Part shown: positions 42,346 to 44,956 of the stretch, piece by piece
Layout of the letters: each line of letters begins with the position of its first letter
Numbering within the stretch: the stretch's first letter is position 1
NCBI GenBank assembly: GCA_902783895.1
Contig: CACZST010000010.1
Coordinates: 1 to 44,956 of the forward strand
DNA from: an uncultured Erysipelotrichaceae bacterium
GTDB lineage: Bacteria > Bacillota_I > Bacilli_A > RF39 > UBA660
Length of the DNA stretch: 44,956 nucleotides
Direction: 5' to 3'
Program-made: the position numbers and the translations under genes
The notes under the pieces: model-generated
Database searches by the model: none
Told to the model about the DNA's origin: nothing
The model's input: the letters and a program-made list of their open reading frames with translations, nothing else

Positions 42346-43251
42346 GTGTCATTTACTAGTGAGGTAAAAGAGGAAGTAACTAAACTTGATTTAGATAATG
42401 CGGATAAGATATCTGAACTTTCTGGGATAATGCAAAATAATTATAATGAAATTAAAGTTCAAACAGAAAGTAATAGTGTTGCTAGAAGAGTTTATAGTTT
42501 AATTAAAGATTTATTTAATGTTTCAGCTAAAGTTACATTAAGAAGAGGATATAATTATAATAAAAAAATATTATATATTGTTGAGGTTTTAGAAAATGTT
42601 GATGGTATTTTAAAGTCTTTAGGTATTAAAAATGATGTACCTGAAGAATTTATCTGGGCAGATGAAGATTTAATAAGAGCTTATTTAAGAGGCGTATTTT
42701 TAACTTCTGCTAGTATAAATGATCCTAAAACATCAAGGTATCATTTAGAGTTTAATTTAAGTGATTTAAAGTATGCACAGTTTATTATGATGCTTTTAAA
42801 TAAGTTTAATTTAAATAGTAAATTACTTCATCGTGATAATCATTATATGGTGTATATTAAAGGAGCTTCAGAAATTGGTGATTTTCTTAGAATAATAGGC
42901 GCTGTTAAAGCTGTACTTTATTATGAAGATATTAGAATTTATAGAGATCATAAAAATATGACAAATAGACTTAATAACTGTGAACAAGCAAATGTTGATA
43001 GGATTATTGAAACAGCACTAAGTCAAGTTAATGATATCAATTTAATTAAAGAAGAAAGTGGTCTTGATGTCCTTACAGATAAAGAAAAAGAAGCTGCAAT
43101 ATATCGACTTAAATATAAAGAAGCTTCACTTACTGAATTAAGTGAGATTATTAGTATAGAAACTGGAAATAAAACAGTTAAATCTAGTTTATATTATAGG
43201 TTTAAAAAAATCAAAAAAATGGCTGATAACATAAGAGAAAAATCAAATTAG
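42346..43251 (+). CDS. whiA: DNA-binding protein WhiA
   Basis: WhiA has a LAGLIDADG-like N-terminal domain and a C-terminal helix-turn-helix, and affects cell division and chromosome segregation in Bacilli. It starts at GTG 42346 (SFTSEVKEEVTKL), with GAAGGTGAG upstream. The typical region IRAYLRGVFLTSASINDP (near residues 109-126) and the end EASLTELSEIISIETGNKTVKSSLYYRFKKI are present. At 301 aa it is normal. The yvcK-whiA pair is conserved. Confidence 0.95.
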   Translation: MSFTSEVKEEVTKLDLDNADKISELSGIMQNNYNEIKVQTESNSVARRVYSLIKDLFNVSAKVTLRRGYNYNKKILYIVEVLENVDGILKSLGIKNDVPEEFIWADEDLIRAYLRGVFLTSASINDPKTSRYHLEFNLSDLKYAQFIMMLLNKFNLNSKLLHRDNHYMVYIKGASEIGDFLRIIGAVKAVLYYEDIRIYRDHKNMTNRLNNCEQANVDRIIETALSQVNDINLIKEESGLDVLTDKEKEAAIYRLKYKEASLTELSEIISIETGNKTVKSSLYYRFKKIKKMADNIREKSN

Positions 43252-43277
43252 AACATATAAAGTGTTCTTTTTTTTTA
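43250..43277 (+). terminator. whiA terminator
   Basis: AGAACA-tataaag-TGTTCT is followed by a long T run, immediately after the whiA stop. Confidence 0.85.
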
Positions 43278-43352
43278 ATAATTTTATTAAAAAATATTTT
43301 CATTAAAAAATAATAAGTGTATAATTATATATAATGGAAAAGGAGTAAAGAT

Positions 43353-44426
43353 ATGAAGAAATTTAATTTAGTTTTAGGAATGTTTGTTTTATCATTATTT
43401 TTAATACCAAGTTTTAAAGTTAATGCAGAGGCAGTTACTAATGAAAAGGAACTTAGGGATGCGATTTCCAAAGGTGGAGATGTTGTTATTAATAATAATA
43501 TTACTGTAAGTGATACAATTGTTATTAATAAAAATGTTAAAATTAAAAGTGCATCAGCATCAGATACTAACACTATTAATATTGATGCTGATAAGACTTT
43601 ATTTCAAATTGATTCAGGAAATGTTACTTTTGAAAATATTACTTTAGTAGCAGGTGTTGTTTCAGAAACTTCACCTACTTATAATGGTGGTAAAGCAATT
43701 GTCGCAAATGGTGGAGATGTTGAAATTAATACTTCAATGGTTACTTCTGGTGATGATGCAGTTACAGTAAATTCAGGTGCATATGTAAAAGTAAATGGTG
43801 ATAAAAATAAAACTTTAGAAAATGCTTATATTACTGTAAGTAAGAAAAATGCATTCTTTATTAATGGTGGTACTTTAGAATTATCTGGTGCTCAATATAT
43901 TGGTGGAGCAAATAAAGGCATTTATATTAATAAAGGTGAAAGTAATAGAACTGATGGTAATTCATTAATTTTAACTAATACTTTTGCTTTAGTTAGTAAA
44001 AATAATAAAATGTCTCAATTACTTGAACAAATGCATGGTACATTAAATAGTGATATATACATTAATCCAACTGAAAGAGTTGTAAAAGTTAAAGATGAAC
44101 AAGAATTATTTGTTTTATGTGGAAGACAAATAAAATATATGATTAATACTTGTGAAGCTACAGAAACTGGTGGACAATGCACACAATATGAAACTTTTTA
44201 TACAAATGATTTAGAAGATTGTACAACAATATATATTAATGGTGAAAAAACAATTCTAGGTAGTTCTGATAACTGCCCACCTGTAATTGATGAGGATGAT
44301 ACAACACAAATAGTTGATGTTCCTGCAACTTCTGCATTTGGTTCAATTGTAATAATTGTATTAGGTGTAGTTTGTATAATAGGATCTGCAGTTGTAACTA
44401 AAATGATGACAAAAGAATCTCGTTAA
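43353..44426 (+). CDS. Secreted, membrane-anchored surface protein with beta-helix-like repeats
   Basis: The sequence has a signal peptide (MKKFNLVLGMFVLSLFLIPS..., cleavage probably after NA near residue 25), then about 180 residues of repeated strand-turn pattern (NITVSDTIVINKNVKIKSA; FENITLVAGVV; NTSMVTSGDDAVTVNSG; ITVSKKNAFFINGG) like a right-handed beta-helix of the pectate-lyase/polymorphic-adhesin type. A Cys-containing domain follows (Cys about 255, 270, 279, 291, 307). The C-terminus has PATSAFGS, one membrane helix and a basic tail, similar in layout to a sortase or anchoring signal, though not LPxTG. The function, possibly adhesion, is inferred. Confidence 0.7.
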   Translation: MKKFNLVLGMFVLSLFLIPSFKVNAEAVTNEKELRDAISKGGDVVINNNITVSDTIVINKNVKIKSASASDTNTINIDADKTLFQIDSGNVTFENITLVAGVVSETSPTYNGGKAIVANGGDVEINTSMVTSGDDAVTVNSGAYVKVNGDKNKTLENAYITVSKKNAFFINGGTLELSGAQYIGGANKGIYINKGESNRTDGNSLILTNTFALVSKNNKMSQLLEQMHGTLNSDIYINPTERVVKVKDEQELFVLCGRQIKYMINTCEATETGGQCTQYETFYTNDLEDCTTIYINGEKTILGSSDNCPPVIDEDDTTQIVDVPATSAFGSIVIIVLGVVCIIGSAVVTKMMTKESR

Positions 44427-44441
44427 TTTGAGATTCTTTTA
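44411..44441 (+). terminator. Terminator of the surface-protein gene
   Basis: AAAAGAATCTC-gttaattt-GAGATTCTTTT, a perfect 11-bp stem overlapping the stop codon, ends in T residues. Confidence 0.8.
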
Positions 44442-44540
44442 CGTAAAGTATAATTTAATAAATTAAATATATTTACTAATTATTGTAATTTTAATATTTA
44501 TTTGATATTCTTAAGGTAAGAAAGTAGGAGAGATAAATAT

Positions 44541-44956
44541 ATGAAAAAATTATTTTTAACACTAACAGTAATTATTTTAAGTATATCTTTTTATCCAGTA
44601 AAAGCCATGGAAAAAACTGCAGATATACTAAAGAAAAATGTAGTAACAACCGGTGACGGTTTATATGTAGATTCCACTATAGATGGAAGATATATTTATA
44701 AAGGAGGAAACCCTAATAACTATATTAAACTAGGTGATGATCTTTATAGGATAATATCATTAGAAAAAGATGGAACAATAAGAGTTATTAAACAAGAAAG
44801 TATTGGAAATATGGCATGGGATGAAAAAAATGCAAGATACTCTACAAATAGTGATGATTTTTGCAATGCTCAGTGGGGTTGTAAAGTATGGGGAAGTAAT
44901 ACAACAACTTTAGATACAAATGGTAATAAAGTAACCCAAATGCCATGGGAAGTGAA
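44541..44956 (+). CDS. Secreted protein of unknown function, 3' truncated by the window edge
   Basis: An ATG at 44541 behind TAGGAGAG opens a frame that runs to the window end without a stop. The start MKKLFLTLTVIILSISFYPV with A-M-E after it is a signal peptide. The mature part includes NNYIKLGDDLYRIISLEKDG and later WGCKVWGS, a pattern I associate with large exported proteins of gut Bacillota whose role is unknown. The gene follows another secreted surface protein, so this may be a cluster of cell-surface genes. Confidence 0.7.
   Translation, partial: MKKLFLTLTVIILSISFYPVKAMEKTADILKKNVVTTGDGLYVDSTIDGRYIYKGGNPNNYIKLGDDLYRIISLEKDGTIRVIKQESIGNMAWDEKNARYSTNSDDFCNAQWGCKVWGSNTTTLDTNGNKVTQMPWEV

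Overview
The window is chromosomal DNA from a strongly AT-rich, low-GC Gram-positive bacterium (Bacillota, class Bacilli or a close relative, of the kind common among uncultured gut lineages). TGA serves as a stop codon (for example for mfd), so the genetic code is standard and not that of Mycoplasma. Shine-Dalgarno sequences are strong, and many promoters carry an extended -10 (TGnTATAAT). The gene set includes ComK, BofA and a Noc homologue, which are Bacilli traits.

The window is centred on the replication origin. Genes left of about 21.5 kb read leftward and genes right of it read rightward, as expected for two diverging leading strands. DnaA-box clusters flank dnaA on both sides (20.0-20.1 kb and 21.57-21.7 kb). 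Left arm, from the origin outward: dnaA, dnaN, comK (an unusual place for it), recF, gyrB, gyrA, a 1-kb array of parS sites and DnaA boxes, SRP RNA, tadA, dnaX, ebfC, recR, bofA, holB, ricT, trmN6-like, rsmI, pth, mfd. The arm ends in a truncated IS3-family element. Right arm: rpmH, rnpA, yidC, jag, an HD-domain gene, mnmE, mnmG, rsmG, noc, then a group of small metabolic, membrane and lipoprotein genes. These are followed by an exported peptide with three permease genes and an ABC ATPase (33.8-37.2 kb), uvrB, yvlD-like, lgt, trxB, yvcK, whiA and two secreted surface proteins.

The most striking region is 11.65-12.65 kb. Ten 16-bp palindromes of the parS type (TGTTTCACGTGAAACA; eight perfect, two with one change) lie between gyrA and the SRP RNA gene. 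Four of them are followed, 7-8 bp later, by a perfect DnaA box (TGTGGATAA). The units look like diverged copies of one ancestral repeat in which only the parS core and often the DnaA box stayed intact. The last parS also forms the gyrA terminator hairpin.

The second striking item is the noc-like gene at 28.7-30.8 kb. Its CTPase/DNA-binding half and its C-terminal dimer domain resemble Bacillus Noc. About 450 residues of acidic, then Asn/Gln-rich, sequence separate them, and the N-terminal membrane helix of Noc is absent. Its recognition-helix residues are Noc-type, and its promoter carries two Noc-type half sites as a perfect 13-bp inverted repeat. No ParA or canonical ParB gene is in the window, so which protein reads the parS array is open.

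Other points of interest: a likely -1 frameshift site in dnaX, a T6 frameshift in a PAP2 phosphatase gene, comK between dnaN and recF, and the secreted-peptide/ABC operon.
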